NCBI GenBank assembly: GCA_024401115.1
Contig: JAKSLP010000002.1
Location: 86,478-150,477, forward strand
Reading direction: 5' to 3'
DNA from: Bacteroidaceae bacterium
GTDB lineage: Bacteria > Bacteroidota > Bacteroidia > Bacteroidales > Bacteroidaceae
DNA length: 64,000 bases
Below the pieces are notes generated by a model. It searched no databases, was not told where the DNA came from, and was given only the letters and a program-made list of their open reading frames with translations. The translations under genes were made by a program, and so were the position numbers. Positions 36,919 through 45,344 of the stretch are shown here, piece by piece. How positions within the stretch are numbered: the first letter of the stretch is position 1; every line of letters begins with the position of its first letter.

Positions 36919-38079
36919 ATGAAACTGACAATCGAAGACGTTCGCAGCCGATTCATCAAACATTTCGACGGCAGCACTGGTTCTGTATATGCATCTCCAG
37001 GTCGTATCAACCTAATTGGTGAGCACACTGACTACAACGGTGGCTTTGTTTTCCCAGGTGCAGTAGATAAAGGTATGATTGCAGAAATCAAACCAAATGG
37101 CACTAACAAAGTACGCGCCTATTCTATTGACTTAAAGGATTTAGTAGAATTCGATCTGGATGATCCAAAAGGTCCTTCAGCTAGTTGGGCACGCTACATC
37201 TATGGTATTTGTCAGGAAATGAAGGCTCGTGGTGTTGAAGTAAAAGGCTTTAATACTGCATTTGCAGGAGATGTGCCTCTAGGTGCAGGTATGTCTTCCT
37301 CAGCCGCATTGGAAAGTTGCTATGCTTTCGCATTGAACGACTTGTTTGGAGACAATAAGGTTGAAAAGTTCGAATTGGCTAAGGCTGGTCAGGCTACGGA
37401 ACACAAATATGTCGGCGTTAACTGTGGTATCATGGACCAGTTTGCATCAGTTTTTGGCAAAAAGGGCCATTTGATCCGTCTGGATTGCCGTTCTTTGGAA
37501 TATGAATACTTCCCATTCGATCCAAAGGGCTACAAATTGGTATTGGTAAATTCATGCGTAAAGCACGAATTGGCTTCGTCGGCTTATAACGACCGCCGTC
37601 GCAGTTGCGAGAACGTTGTTGCTCACATCGCTGCAAAGCACGCTGGTGTAGAGACGCTTCGCGATGCAGATTGGGCCATGCTGGAGGAAGTAAAGGATGA
37701 AGTCCCACAAGAGGATTACAACTGTGCTAAATATGTAATTGGTGAGAAAGACCGAGTATTGGCGGTTTGCGATGCTTTGAAGGCTGGTGACTATGAGACA
37801 GTAGGTCAAAAGATGTATGAAACTCACGAGGGATTAAGCAAGGATTATTTGGTTTCTTGCCCAGAGTTGGATTACTTGAATGATATCGCTCGCGAATGTG
37901 GCGTTACCGGTTCCCGCGTAATGGGTGGCGGTTTCGGCGGATGTACCATCAACTTAGTTGAAGAAGCATTAGCACAACCATTCATCGACACTGTAAAAGC
38001 TAAATACAAAGAGAAATTTGGTAAGGAACCACTCATTTACAATGTTGTGATTGGAGACGGTTCACGTAAATTACTCTAA
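36919..38079 (+). CDS. galK: Galactokinase
   Basis: GHMP-family kinase phosphorylating galactose at C1 in the Leloir pathway. 386 residues. GalK signature PGRINLIGEHTDYNGGFVFP (residues about 27-46), ATP-binding GHMP motif PLGAGMSSSAALE, catalytic Asp in CGIMDQFASVFG, and the third motif GSRVMGGGFGGCTINL near the C-terminus. All key residues are present. It follows galM and the sugar transporter; galT and galE are not in the window. ATG at 36919, 16 nt after the hairpin; it ends in a strong terminator. Confidence 0.96.
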   Translation: MKLTIEDVRSRFIKHFDGSTGSVYASPGRINLIGEHTDYNGGFVFPGAVDKGMIAEIKPNGTNKVRAYSIDLKDLVEFDLDDPKGPSASWARYIYGICQEMKARGVEVKGFNTAFAGDVPLGAGMSSSAALESCYAFALNDLFGDNKVEKFELAKAGQATEHKYVGVNCGIMDQFASVFGKKGHLIRLDCRSLEYEYFPFDPKGYKLVLVNSCVKHELASSAYNDRRRSCENVVAHIAAKHAGVETLRDADWAMLEEVKDEVPQEDYNCAKYVIGEKDRVLAVCDALKAGDYETVGQKMYETHEGLSKDYLVSCPELDYLNDIARECGVTGSRVMGGGFGGCTINLVEEALAQPFIDTVKAKYKEKFGKEPLIYNVVIGDGSRKLL

Positions 38080-38085
38080 ATCATA

Positions 38086-38120
38086 AAAACCGGAGCTTTG
38101 CTTCGGTTTTTTATTTTTTT
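38086..38120 (+). terminator. Terminator after galK
   Basis: An 11-bp stem (38086-38096 with 38100-38110, loop TTT, one G-U pair) is followed by a T-rich tract to 38120. The transketolase -7 box starts 6 nt later. Confidence 0.87.
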
Positions 38121-38158
38121 TGCATTATCTTTGCAAAATATTTAAGCAATGCAATATA

Positions 38159-40180
38159 ATGAACGATATTAAACTAATGAACCGCGCTGCAGACAACATC
38201 CGTATACTTGCTGCTGCAGCCGTAGAAAAGGCAAAGTCTGGTCATCCTGGAGGTGCAATGGGCGGTGCTGATTTCATCAATGTTTTGTACTCTGAATTCC
38301 TACAGTTCGACCCTGAAAATCCTACATGGGAAGGTCGTGACCGTTTTTTCTTGGATCCTGGTCACATGGCTCCAATGCTGTATGCCCAGTTGACACTGAC
38401 AGGTCTTTTTACACTGGAGGAACTTAAGCAACTGCGTCAGTGGGGCTCGCCAACTACTGGTCATCCTGAATTTGATCCATCTCGTGGTATTGAGAACACC
38501 TCCGGTCCATTAGGTCAGGGTCATACTTATGCCGTAGGTGCTGCAATTGCTGCAAAGTGCCTTGCCGCCCGAACCGGCAACCCTACTTTCACCAAAGAAA
38601 CAATTTACGCATACATATCTGACGGTGGCGTTCAAGAAGAGATCTCCATGGGTGCTGCACGTATTGCAGGTGTATTGGGATTGGATAATCTGATTATGTT
38701 CTACGATGCTAATGATATCCAGTTGTCAACCGAAACAAAGGTAGTTATGAGCGAGGATACCGCCATGAAATACCGCTCAATGGGTTGGGAAGTAATGGAA
38801 ATCAATGGTAATAACGTAGAAGAGATTCGCGCAGCACTGGTCAAGGCAAAAGCTGTTAATGATAAACCTACCCTGATTATTGGCAAGTGTATCATGGGTA
38901 AAGGCGCTTTGAAAGCTGACGGTACCAGTTATGAAGGAACATGCAAAACCCATGGTGCTCCACTAGGTGCTGAGGCATGTGCAAATACTGTACGTAATTT
39001 GGGTGGCGATCCTGAAAATCCATTCGTAATCTTTGAGGAGGTTCAGGAGATGTACAGCAATCGTCTGGCAGAGTTGAAGACAGTTATTGCAACTCGTCAT
39101 GCAGAAGAGGCTGCTTGGGCAGAGGCAAATCCAGAAAAGGCTGCTGCACAAAAGGAATGGTTCTCAGGAAATGCTCCAAAAATTGACTGGAGCAAGGTTC
39201 AGGTTAAGGATAATGATCCTACACGTAACGCATCATCAGCTTGTCTGACAGTTTTAGCTCAGCAAGTTCCAAATATGATTGTATCATCAGCAGACTTGTG
39301 CAATAGTGATAAGACTGACGGTTTTATCAAAGGTGGTGCCAAGGAAATCTGTAAGGGTGATTTTAGCGGTGGTTTTTTCCAGGCTGGTGTAGCTGAGCTT
39401 ACTATGGCTTGCTGCTGTATCGGTATGGCTCTGCATGGTGGTATCATTCCTGCATGCGGCACTTTCTTTGTGTTCTCTGATTACATGAAACCTGCGATCC
39501 GTATGGCTGCTTTAATGCGCATCCCAATTAAGTTTGTATGGAGTCACGACGCATTCCGCGTTGGTGAGGACGGTCCTACCCACGAGCCAGTTGAACACGA
39601 GGCTCAGATTCGTTTGATGGAGAAGCTAAAGAATCATAAGGGCCAGGATTCTGTACGAGTATTGCGTCCAGCAGATGTTCACGAAACTGTTGAGGCTTGG
39701 AAGATGGCTATGGCAAACATGGACACTCCTACAGCTCTGATCTGCAGCCGTCAGAACGTCAACAACTTACCAGTAGGAACCAATTATACTGAAGCAACTA
39801 AGGGTGCATATATAGTAGCAGATAGCGATGAGAATCCAGATGTTATCCTAGTAGCTAGTGGTTCAGAGGTATCCACTCTAGTAGCCGGTGCTGAATTGCT
39901 GCGTAAGGATGGATTGAAGATCTCAATCGTTAGTGTTCCTTCTGAAGGTTTGTTTAGAACACAGCCAGTTGAATACCAGCAGGCAATACTCCCTTCAGGG
40001 GTGAAGAAGTTTGGTTTGACCGCAGGTTTGCCAGTAAACCTTCAAGGTTTGGTTCCAGCCAACGAGGGTAAGATTTGGGGATTGGAAAGCTTTGGTTTCT
40101 CAGCTCCCTACAAGGTACTGGATGAAAAGTTGGGCTTCAATGCTGAAAATGTATACAATCAGGTAAAATCAATGTTGTAA
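38159..40180 (+). CDS. tkt: Transketolase
   Basis: Thiamine-diphosphate enzyme moving two-carbon units in the pentose phosphate pathway. From ATG 38159 it has 673 residues. N-terminal block EKAKSGHPGGAMGGADF, DPGHMAPMLYAQL, GPLGQGHTYAVGAAIA; ThDP-binding site SDGGVQEEISMGAARIAG then FYDAND; middle domain with SHDAFRVGEDGPTHEPVE (catalytic Glu and His region); C-terminal domain with LVASGSEVSTLV. The start was chosen because MNDIKLMNRAADNIRILAA is the usual N-terminus; an open upstream extension overlaps the TATCTTTG -7 box (38126-38133). rpiB follows 5 nt after the stop, forming a pentose-phosphate pair. Confidence 0.96.
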   Translation: MNDIKLMNRAADNIRILAAAAVEKAKSGHPGGAMGGADFINVLYSEFLQFDPENPTWEGRDRFFLDPGHMAPMLYAQLTLTGLFTLEELKQLRQWGSPTTGHPEFDPSRGIENTSGPLGQGHTYAVGAAIAAKCLAARTGNPTFTKETIYAYISDGGVQEEISMGAARIAGVLGLDNLIMFYDANDIQLSTETKVVMSEDTAMKYRSMGWEVMEINGNNVEEIRAALVKAKAVNDKPTLIIGKCIMGKGALKADGTSYEGTCKTHGAPLGAEACANTVRNLGGDPENPFVIFEEVQEMYSNRLAELKTVIATRHAEEAAWAEANPEKAAAQKEWFSGNAPKIDWSKVQVKDNDPTRNASSACLTVLAQQVPNMIVSSADLCNSDKTDGFIKGGAKEICKGDFSGGFFQAGVAELTMACCCIGMALHGGIIPACGTFFVFSDYMKPAIRMAALMRIPIKFVWSHDAFRVGEDGPTHEPVEHEAQIRLMEKLKNHKGQDSVRVLRPADVHETVEAWKMAMANMDTPTALICSRQNVNNLPVGTNYTEATKGAYIVADSDENPDVILVASGSEVSTLVAGAELLRKDGLKISIVSVPSEGLFRTQPVEYQQAILPSGVKKFGLTAGLPVNLQGLVPANEGKIWGLESFGFSAPYKVLDEKLGFNAENVYNQVKSML

Positions 40181-40185
40181 TCACT

Positions 40186-40626
40186 ATGGAGATTAAGACT
40201 ATAGGACTGGCTTGTGACCATGCTGCATATCCATTAATGCAGCAGGTTAAGGCTTATTTGGAAGAAAAAGGATTTAGTTTTAAGGATTACGGAACCTATT
40301 CAGCCGACAGTTGTAACTACGCAGAGTTTGGTCACCGGTTGGCCAACGGCATTGAGGCTGGTGAGGTTTACCCAGGTATTGCCATGTGTGGAAGTGGCGA
40401 GGGTATCAGCATGACACTGAACAAGCACCAGGGCATTCGTGCCGGTTTGTGCTGGATTCCAGAATTGGCTCATATGACCCGCCTGCACAACGATGCCAAC
40501 TGTCTGGTAATGCCAGGAAGATACATAGATATCGAGATGGCTAAACAAATTATTGATGAATTCCTCGCTACTGATTTTGAGGGAGGAAGACATCAGGCTA
40601 GGATTGATTCCATCCCGGTAAAGTAA
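40186..40626 (+). CDS. rpiB: Ribose-5-phosphate isomerase B
   Basis: Interconverts ribose 5-phosphate and ribulose 5-phosphate. 146 residues, normal for RpiB/LacAB. Signature GLACDHAAYPLMQQVKAYL near the N-terminus, the phosphate- and substrate-binding CGSGEGISMTLNKHQGIRAG (Cys in the position of the catalytic base), and HNDANCLVMPGRYI. Starts 5 nt after the transketolase stop; the two genes act in the same pathway and share the terminator at 40633. Confidence 0.95.
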   Translation: MEIKTIGLACDHAAYPLMQQVKAYLEEKGFSFKDYGTYSADSCNYAEFGHRLANGIEAGEVYPGIAMCGSGEGISMTLNKHQGIRAGLCWIPELAHMTRLHNDANCLVMPGRYIDIEMAKQIIDEFLATDFEGGRHQARIDSIPVK

Positions 40627-40632
40627 TATAAT

Positions 40633-40665
40633 AAAAAAAGCGTGTTCAATTGAACACGCTTTTTT
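40633..40665. terminator. Bidirectional terminator after rpiB
   Basis: A near-perfect palindrome: an A run plus GCGTGTTC at 40633-40648 pairs with GAACACGC plus a T run at 40652-40665. It ends the tkt-rpiB transcript and, in the other direction, the clostripain gene, whose stop codon (40664-40666) lies in its edge. Confidence 0.88.
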
Positions 40666-42160
40666 ATTTCCATACTCTGTCAAACCAACTCATTTGCTGT
40701 AGATCCTCGAGTTCCCGGGAATCGGTTATCAGTAGAGGAAGCGCCATAGCTAAACCTCCCACCTTAGTTACATCCAATGGCACATTACCGTGGGAAAAAT
40801 CGGAATACCAGAAGTCAGTAGCACAGAAATTAAGCACCGTTTTATTGAAAATATCCAGCCATTCGCTATAATCATCACCATTTAAGGTCTCCCGCATTAC
40901 CTGCTTTATATCCAAATACATATTCTTACGGTTATAACCTGAAATTACACTGCCAAATCCATATTGTACCCAATCACCGGATAAGATCTCTGCACCAGGA
41001 TAGAAATACTTTGCTGCCATCTTGGCAGTAGTATCAGCAAAATCTTCCATAACAGAGCAGTCGACAGTAGAAATAACAGCGCCGTAGTCATGTCTGGACT
41101 CATTTAAATAATACTGGTAATAGGATTCTGCAATCTGTCCTCTAGACAATTCATCGGCAAAGAAGTGAGGAACCACCTTATGATAAGGTGCGCCAGGACC
41201 CGGGATTTCACATGGAGAACCTACCATATAATGGCAACAGTCATTTAGTTCGTATGCCACTTCAGCAGTCAGCATGAAACAGGCATCGAAGAATAACAGG
41301 TCCAAGTAACCGACAGAATTGGTAATAGCCTGCTTTAAACCATCAATTCCCATCATGGAACCGAAATTGTTTTGTGTGTTTTGGTTATTATCAATGCCAA
41401 TATAGCGGGTAGCATTTTTACCTGGAGTCCAGCCCTCACCATGAGACCACATCACCAAACCATATTCATCGGCCTTGTAGTTGGTCTTCATGAAATTCAG
41501 CGCCATCTCTAATGTGGCAGGGTCGGCTGAATCCAAATCCTCAGAAAAGCTCTTGACACGTATGGTATCGGAAATACCAATTTCATTCCGGCTAACCTCA
41601 TAAATACGTGGATATTTAATATCATCTAAAAAAACAAGAAGATTATTATCCTCGGGTATATCCTCAACACCTTTAATCATTTCCACCAAATCCGACATAG
41701 CATATGGGTTCAAAGAGTTCTCTGCTGCCAAATAGGCTAAAACAGAACGATGGGCAGACTCACGCTCATGCTTTGTAGCTGTTTGCGAAACAGTAATCTT
41801 CTTACCCATGGTCTGCGCCATAATAATAACGGCAGCAAAACGGTCATCCTGAGAAGTATTAGGATCAACAGTAATTTCTAAGGAATTAATACCTGAACCG
41901 CCCTCGGTCTTGGATACATGAACCCATGTATCCTCTTCATTCTGAACATAAGCATTCCATTCCTGACCAGTATCAAACAAAACTTCAAATGAGCCGCCTG
42001 CACTCTTAAATGACAATTCTGCCGGTAACAGTTCAGATTTGTTCTCTACAGGCTTAAAATAATAGTCCGTAGTGTCAAGAACATCATCAGAACAGGCTAC
42101 CAGAAAAAGAGCCAGGATGAAAAATGGCATCCAAAGAAACTTATTCACTTTCACCTTCAT
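40664..42160 (-). CDS. BACON-domain clostripain (C11) cysteine peptidase lipoprotein
   Basis: Envelope-anchored or surface cysteine peptidase of the clostripain family, expected to cut after Arg or Lys. From ATG 42160 it has 498 residues: lipoprotein signal (FILALFLVAC, Cys23), a BACON domain (about 44-126, ELSFKSAGGSFEV ... WVHVSKTEGGSG ... VSQTA), then the C11 domain with catalytic His240 in VMWSHGEGW and Cys294 in LLFFDACFM. An upstream in-frame GTG at 42184 is possible but MKVKVNKFLWMPFF is a better signal start. The ATG lies inside the last 20 nt of the upstream gene, so translation of the two is coupled. BACON domains often bind mucin or carbohydrate; that role is inferred. Confidence 0.88.
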   Translation of the reverse strand: MKVKVNKFLWMPFFILALFLVACSDDVLDTTDYYFKPVENKSELLPAELSFKSAGGSFEVLFDTGQEWNAYVQNEEDTWVHVSKTEGGSGINSLEITVDPNTSQDDRFAAVIIMAQTMGKKITVSQTATKHERESAHRSVLAYLAAENSLNPYAMSDLVEMIKGVEDIPEDNNLLVFLDDIKYPRIYEVSRNEIGISDTIRVKSFSEDLDSADPATLEMALNFMKTNYKADEYGLVMWSHGEGWTPGKNATRYIGIDNNQNTQNNFGSMMGIDGLKQAITNSVGYLDLLFFDACFMLTAEVAYELNDCCHYMVGSPCEIPGPGAPYHKVVPHFFADELSRGQIAESYYQYYLNESRHDYGAVISTVDCSVMEDFADTTAKMAAKYFYPGAEILSGDWVQYGFGSVISGYNRKNMYLDIKQVMRETLNGDDYSEWLDIFNKTVLNFCATDFWYSDFSHGNVPLDVTKVGGLAMALPLLITDSRELEDLQQMSWFDRVWK

Positions 42161-42671
42161 CAGGTTTAACAAATGCAAATTCACTTGAATTTAAATACTT
42201 CATGGTCAAATGTGTCTGATCTGTATATCGCTTTCGTACGGCAACATACTTTTTCTCAGCATCTGCTTTTTTAGTCTCAAAGAACAACACGCAAGTGCGG
42301 TTCTTCATGTTCAACTTATTCTCCAGATAAACCTTCAATTGATTAGCATAGTCAGCGCGACCATCCATGAAGCGAGTTTTCTTTGTGATACGAACATTAT
42401 GTAATGGCTGGATATCAGTCATATAAATAATACTATCAGTAAAGCTGGCAGAAAAGCCAAAAGCCCAAACCGTATTGGTGATCGTATCCTCTACAACAAC
42501 CTTCTGTTTCTTAGAAGCTGTTTTTGCTACAGATTTCTTCTTTTTTGATTTTGCAATCTTTTCAGTCTTTGCTTTTTCCTTCTTATCCTTCTTGGCCATC
42601 ACACCATCACTAAAAGATGAAAAGATTAGCATAAATGCCAAAAGACTGAAAATATAAGTTAGTTTCTTCAT
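42141..42671 (-). CDS. Hypothetical secreted Lys-rich protein, coupled to the clostripain gene
   Basis: 176 residues with a signal peptide (MKKLTYIFSLLAFMLIFSSF), then a strongly basic stretch (about 27-56, repeats of KKDKKEKAK, SKKKKSVAK, ASKKQK), then a folded-looking domain (VWAFGFSASFTDSIIYMTDI, FMDGRADYANQLKVYLENKL, NRTCVLFFETKKADAEKKYV). No family recognised. The gene overlaps the start of the clostripain-like gene by 20 nt and shares its promoter (TAAATTTG -7 box, minus strand 42715-42708). The Lys-rich linker is the kind of sequence a clostripain could cut, so it might be a substrate, inhibitor or partner; this is only a guess from context. Confidence 0.75.
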   Translation of the reverse strand: MKKLTYIFSLLAFMLIFSSFSDGVMAKKDKKEKAKTEKIAKSKKKKSVAKTASKKQKVVVEDTITNTVWAFGFSASFTDSIIYMTDIQPLHNVRITKKTRFMDGRADYANQLKVYLENKLNMKNRTCVLFFETKKADAEKKYVAVRKRYTDQTHLTMKYLNSSEFAFVKPDEGESE

Positions 42672-42720
42672 ATTTATGTTATATCAATAAATTCACACTA
42701 TAATTTGCAAATTTACAAGA

Positions 42721-42755
42721 AAAAGCGGACACGCTGAAATAGTGCGTCCGCTTTT
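42721..42755 (-). terminator. Terminator after the HtrA gene
   Basis: A 10-bp stem (42721-42730 with 42746-42755) extended inward by four further pairs across one mismatch. On the minus strand it is followed by TTTTCTTG. It ends the htrA transcript just ahead of the promoter for the next gene. Confidence 0.83.
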
Positions 42756-42796
42756 TAAAGTTTGTTAGTATAAAGTCTTAATCCGTAGGATTATGA

Positions 42797-44329
42797 TTAA
42801 TCCTGGCTCAAGTCAACTGCATAGTTAGCACGCTTTCCAGAAGGGAAAATACCACTTAGGAAAAGTACCTGCTCAGGGCTCTGAGAAGCCTGCTTCATAA
42901 TTTCCTCCAACTCGGTTGTGCTCTTAACAGGAGATCCATTAGCTTTCAGGATGATGAAGCCCTTGCTGATGCCTGCTTCTTTCATCTTTCCGCCCTGAAC
43001 GCCAGTTACCTCCAAACCATATGAAAGGCCAAGCTGTTTCTTTAATGCATCTGACAATGGACGGAATGCTGCACCCAACAAATCCATATCTGCATTCTTA
43101 GTAACCTTGGTATTGCCTTGGCTATTCTTCAATATCACGTCTACTGTATTCTCTTTCTTATTACGGATATAGGTAAGACGAACCTTATCGCCTGGACGAT
43201 GCTGTGCCAACACTTCCTGCAAGTCGCTGAAACTCTTCAAGTTCTTACCATCAATCTTGGTAATGACGTCATCCTCCTTAATACCTGCCGAAGCTGCACT
43301 ACCACCATCGGTTACACCAGCAACCAATATACCTTCAGAAACGCCCAGTTCCTCGGCCTTCTTCTTCATCTGCTCTGCCAATTTCTCATCAACAGTCAGA
43401 TCCTGGCCAATACTCTGGCAACTAATTCCTAACAATGCACGCTGAACACTACCATAGGTCTTCAAGTCAGAAACAACCTTCTTCATAATGCTGGAAGGAA
43501 TGGCAAATCCATAACCGCTGTATGCACCGGTTGGGCTATACAACATAGCATTGATGCCGACAAGTTCACCTTTACTATTTACCAAAGCACCACCACTATT
43601 ACCTGCGTTGATAGCAGCATCAGTCTGAATAAAACTCTGAATATCAGCAGCCTTTCCATCTGCTGTCTGTCCACCCAAAGAACGTGCCTTTGCACTTACA
43701 ATACCTGCAGTAACTGTACTGCTTAAATTAAATGGGTTGCCTACTGCCAACACCCACTCTCCTACCTTCAGTGCATCACTATCACCTACTGGAATAGTTG
43801 GGAAATCTTTTCCTTCAATCTTAACCAAAGCCAAGTCTGTGCTTGGATCGGTTCCAATAAAGCGACCCTTAAACTCACGTTCATCATTCAAACGGATTGT
43901 CAAATCGTCTGCACCTTCTACAACATGATTGTTGGTTACAATGTAACCGTCCTGGCTAATGATAACACCAGAGCCAAAACCTACACGAGGCTGAGTCTGA
44001 ATCTGACGCTGCTGACCACGTCCATCACCAAAGAAGAAATCAAAAATATCTGGCATCTGCTGAACAGTTTGAGTCCTGCTCTGCTGTGTTGCCTTAATAT
44101 GTACTACAGCATGAATAGAGTTTTCTGCAGCCTGAGTCAAATCTACAGGCTGAACAGCAGTAACAGCAGCAACCTGGGCTGTAGAATTCGAATTTGGCTC
44201 AAACATTTCCTCAAATGCTGAGTTATGACTAATTCCATTGTTCAATGCAAAAGCGGTAACACTGATAGCTCCGCAAGTAATCAGCACCATTCCTGAAACT
44301 ACTGCGAATTTCTTAGTTGCTAATTTCAT
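42797..44329 (-). CDS. HtrA/DegP-type periplasmic serine protease with two PDZ domains
   Basis: Envelope quality-control protease and chaperone. 510 residues. An N-terminal hydrophobic segment (about 8-30) acts as signal or anchor. The trypsin-like domain carries His135 (VTNNHVVEGA), Asp165 (DPSTDLALVK) and Ser245 (NAGNSGGALV). PDZ1 is at about 300-390 (GILVAGVTDGGSAASAGIKE) and PDZ2 at about 405-500 (GLEVTGVQGGKMKEAGISKG). A Gln-rich loop precedes the His region (GRGQQRQIQTQPRVGFG). Preceded by a 365-nt AT-rich gap without a clear TAnnTTTG box, so it may be read by an alternative (envelope stress) sigma factor; that is inference. Followed by a strong terminator. Confidence 0.95.
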   Translation of the reverse strand: MKLATKKFAVVSGMVLITCGAISVTAFALNNGISHNSAFEEMFEPNSNSTAQVAAVTAVQPVDLTQAAENSIHAVVHIKATQQSRTQTVQQMPDIFDFFFGDGRGQQRQIQTQPRVGFGSGVIISQDGYIVTNNHVVEGADDLTIRLNDEREFKGRFIGTDPSTDLALVKIEGKDFPTIPVGDSDALKVGEWVLAVGNPFNLSSTVTAGIVSAKARSLGGQTADGKAADIQSFIQTDAAINAGNSGGALVNSKGELVGINAMLYSPTGAYSGYGFAIPSSIMKKVVSDLKTYGSVQRALLGISCQSIGQDLTVDEKLAEQMKKKAEELGVSEGILVAGVTDGGSAASAGIKEDDVITKIDGKNLKSFSDLQEVLAQHRPGDKVRLTYIRNKKENTVDVILKNSQGNTKVTKNADMDLLGAAFRPLSDALKKQLGLSYGLEVTGVQGGKMKEAGISKGFIILKANGSPVKSTTELEEIMKQASQSPEQVLFLSGIFPSGKRANYAVDLSQD

Positions 44330-44694
44330 AACTATAAATCTTTAATTTGTTAATAAATACTTTTCGTTTAACATTCACGTTGTTAAAATAACAACAAAAT
44401 ATGATACCCTCCAACATTTTCGATTCATATTTTCCATTATTTAACAAAGATGTTGTTTCACTTAACAGCGTTTGATTATCATCCTTATTTTTTTCACATT
44501 CGTTTACCAAGATGTTTGTCTTGAACTTCTGGCTTCGAATCTAAAAAAAAGTAAAAAAGGTTCTCATACCTTATTTATTATATAGCGAAACAACTAGTAT
44601 GCCAAAACCGAAGAATACTGCCAAAATGACAAAAGAAAGACCGGACTTGAAGATTTCTATTCTTAAAGTCCGGTCATCTATATCAAAAAACTGA
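44330..44694. other. AT-rich gap between the HtrA and MaoC genes
   Basis: No confident gene. The part nearest htrA (44330-44550) is very AT-rich, has scattered short inverted repeats (GTTGTTAAAATAACAAC at about 44382-44397), and should hold the htrA promoter, though no CAAAnnTA complement of the -7 box is present. The part 44571-44694 holds the terminator of the MaoC gene and a run of codons for a hydrophobic peptide without a usable start codon. Confidence 0.6.
44639..44675 (-). terminator. Terminator after the MaoC-like gene
   Basis: A 10-bp stem GACCGGACTT/AAGTCCGGTC (44639-44648 with 44666-44675), with further imperfect pairing AAGA/TCTT toward the loop, followed on the minus strand by TCTTTCTTTT. 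Located 20 nt after the MaoC-like stop codon. Confidence 0.78.
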
Positions 44695-45159
44695 TCAATT
44701 AAAATAATAAAGGAATGTTGCAACACCCTCAAGAGCTTTCTTACGCTCACCCTCAATGTCAATAGCGAACTTAATCTCTGCCTTTACAGTACCGCGCAGA
44801 TTAGCAACGGACTCCATCCAAGCGGTAAGGCGGATCTTCTGGCCAACCTTCACTGCCTGGCCAAAACGCATCTTATCCATACCGTAATTAACCATCATCT
44901 TCAAATTGTTCACCTCAATAATCTGACCCCACAGATAAGGTAACATAGACAATGTCAGGTAACCATGAGCGATGGTGCTCTTATAAGGACTTTCTACAGC
45001 AGCACGTTCTACATCTACATGAATCCACTGATGATCCAAAGTAGCATCAGCAAAAAGGTTAATACGCTCCTGAGTCAACTCTACATAGTCTGACTGACCG
45101 ATTTGTTTGCCTAAAAGGGCAGCAAACTCTTCGTAATTATTACAGATCGATTTCTCCAT
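44695..45159 (-). CDS. MaoC-like hydratase/dehydratase
   Basis: Hot-dog-fold enzyme of the (R)-specific enoyl-CoA hydratase type, acting on acyl-CoA or acyl-ACP. 154 residues, the usual size. The catalytic Asp and His sit in FADATLDHQWIHVD (the D-x(4)-H signature), followed by IAHGYLTLSMLPYL and a beta-rich C-terminal half (VKVGQKIRLTAWMESVANLR, GTVKAEIKFAIDIEGERKKA). ATG at 45159. It is transcribed alone from a consensus promoter (45191-45222) divergent from the fimbrillin-like lipoprotein gene. Role in fatty acid or polyhydroxyalkanoate metabolism not resolvable here. Confidence 0.9.
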   Translation of the reverse strand: MEKSICNNYEEFAALLGKQIGQSDYVELTQERINLFADATLDHQWIHVDVERAAVESPYKSTIAHGYLTLSMLPYLWGQIIEVNNLKMMVNYGMDKMRFGQAVKVGQKIRLTAWMESVANLRGTVKAEIKFAIDIEGERKKALEGVATFLYYFN

Positions 45160-45190
45160 ATTCTAAAAATTCTTTTGACAATTACTTTTG

Positions 45191-45222
45191 CAAAAGTACG
45201 GCAAAAAATAAGATAATCCAAA
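45191..45222 (-). promoter_or_regulatory. Bacteroidetes promoter for the MaoC-like gene
   Basis: On the minus strand TTTG (45222-45219), 20 nt, TACTTTTG (45198-45191). Exact consensus. Confidence 0.84.
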
Positions 45223-45268
45223 ATCTTTGTGAATTCTTCGATAAAAAACAATAAAAAAGGCCCCAATA

Positions 45269-45300
45269 TTTGGGCAGATAAAGGTAAGGTAGTAATTTTG
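45269..45300 (+). promoter_or_regulatory. Bacteroidetes promoter for the fimbrillin-like lipoprotein gene
   Basis: TTTG (45269-45272), 20 nt, TAATTTTG (45293-45300), about 45 nt before the ATG. The segment CCCCAATAT occurs both here (45261-45269) and in the leader (45326-45334). Confidence 0.83.
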
Positions 45301-45344
45301 CAAAGAATATGGGCAGACCAAAAAGCCCCAATATCTGATAAATA

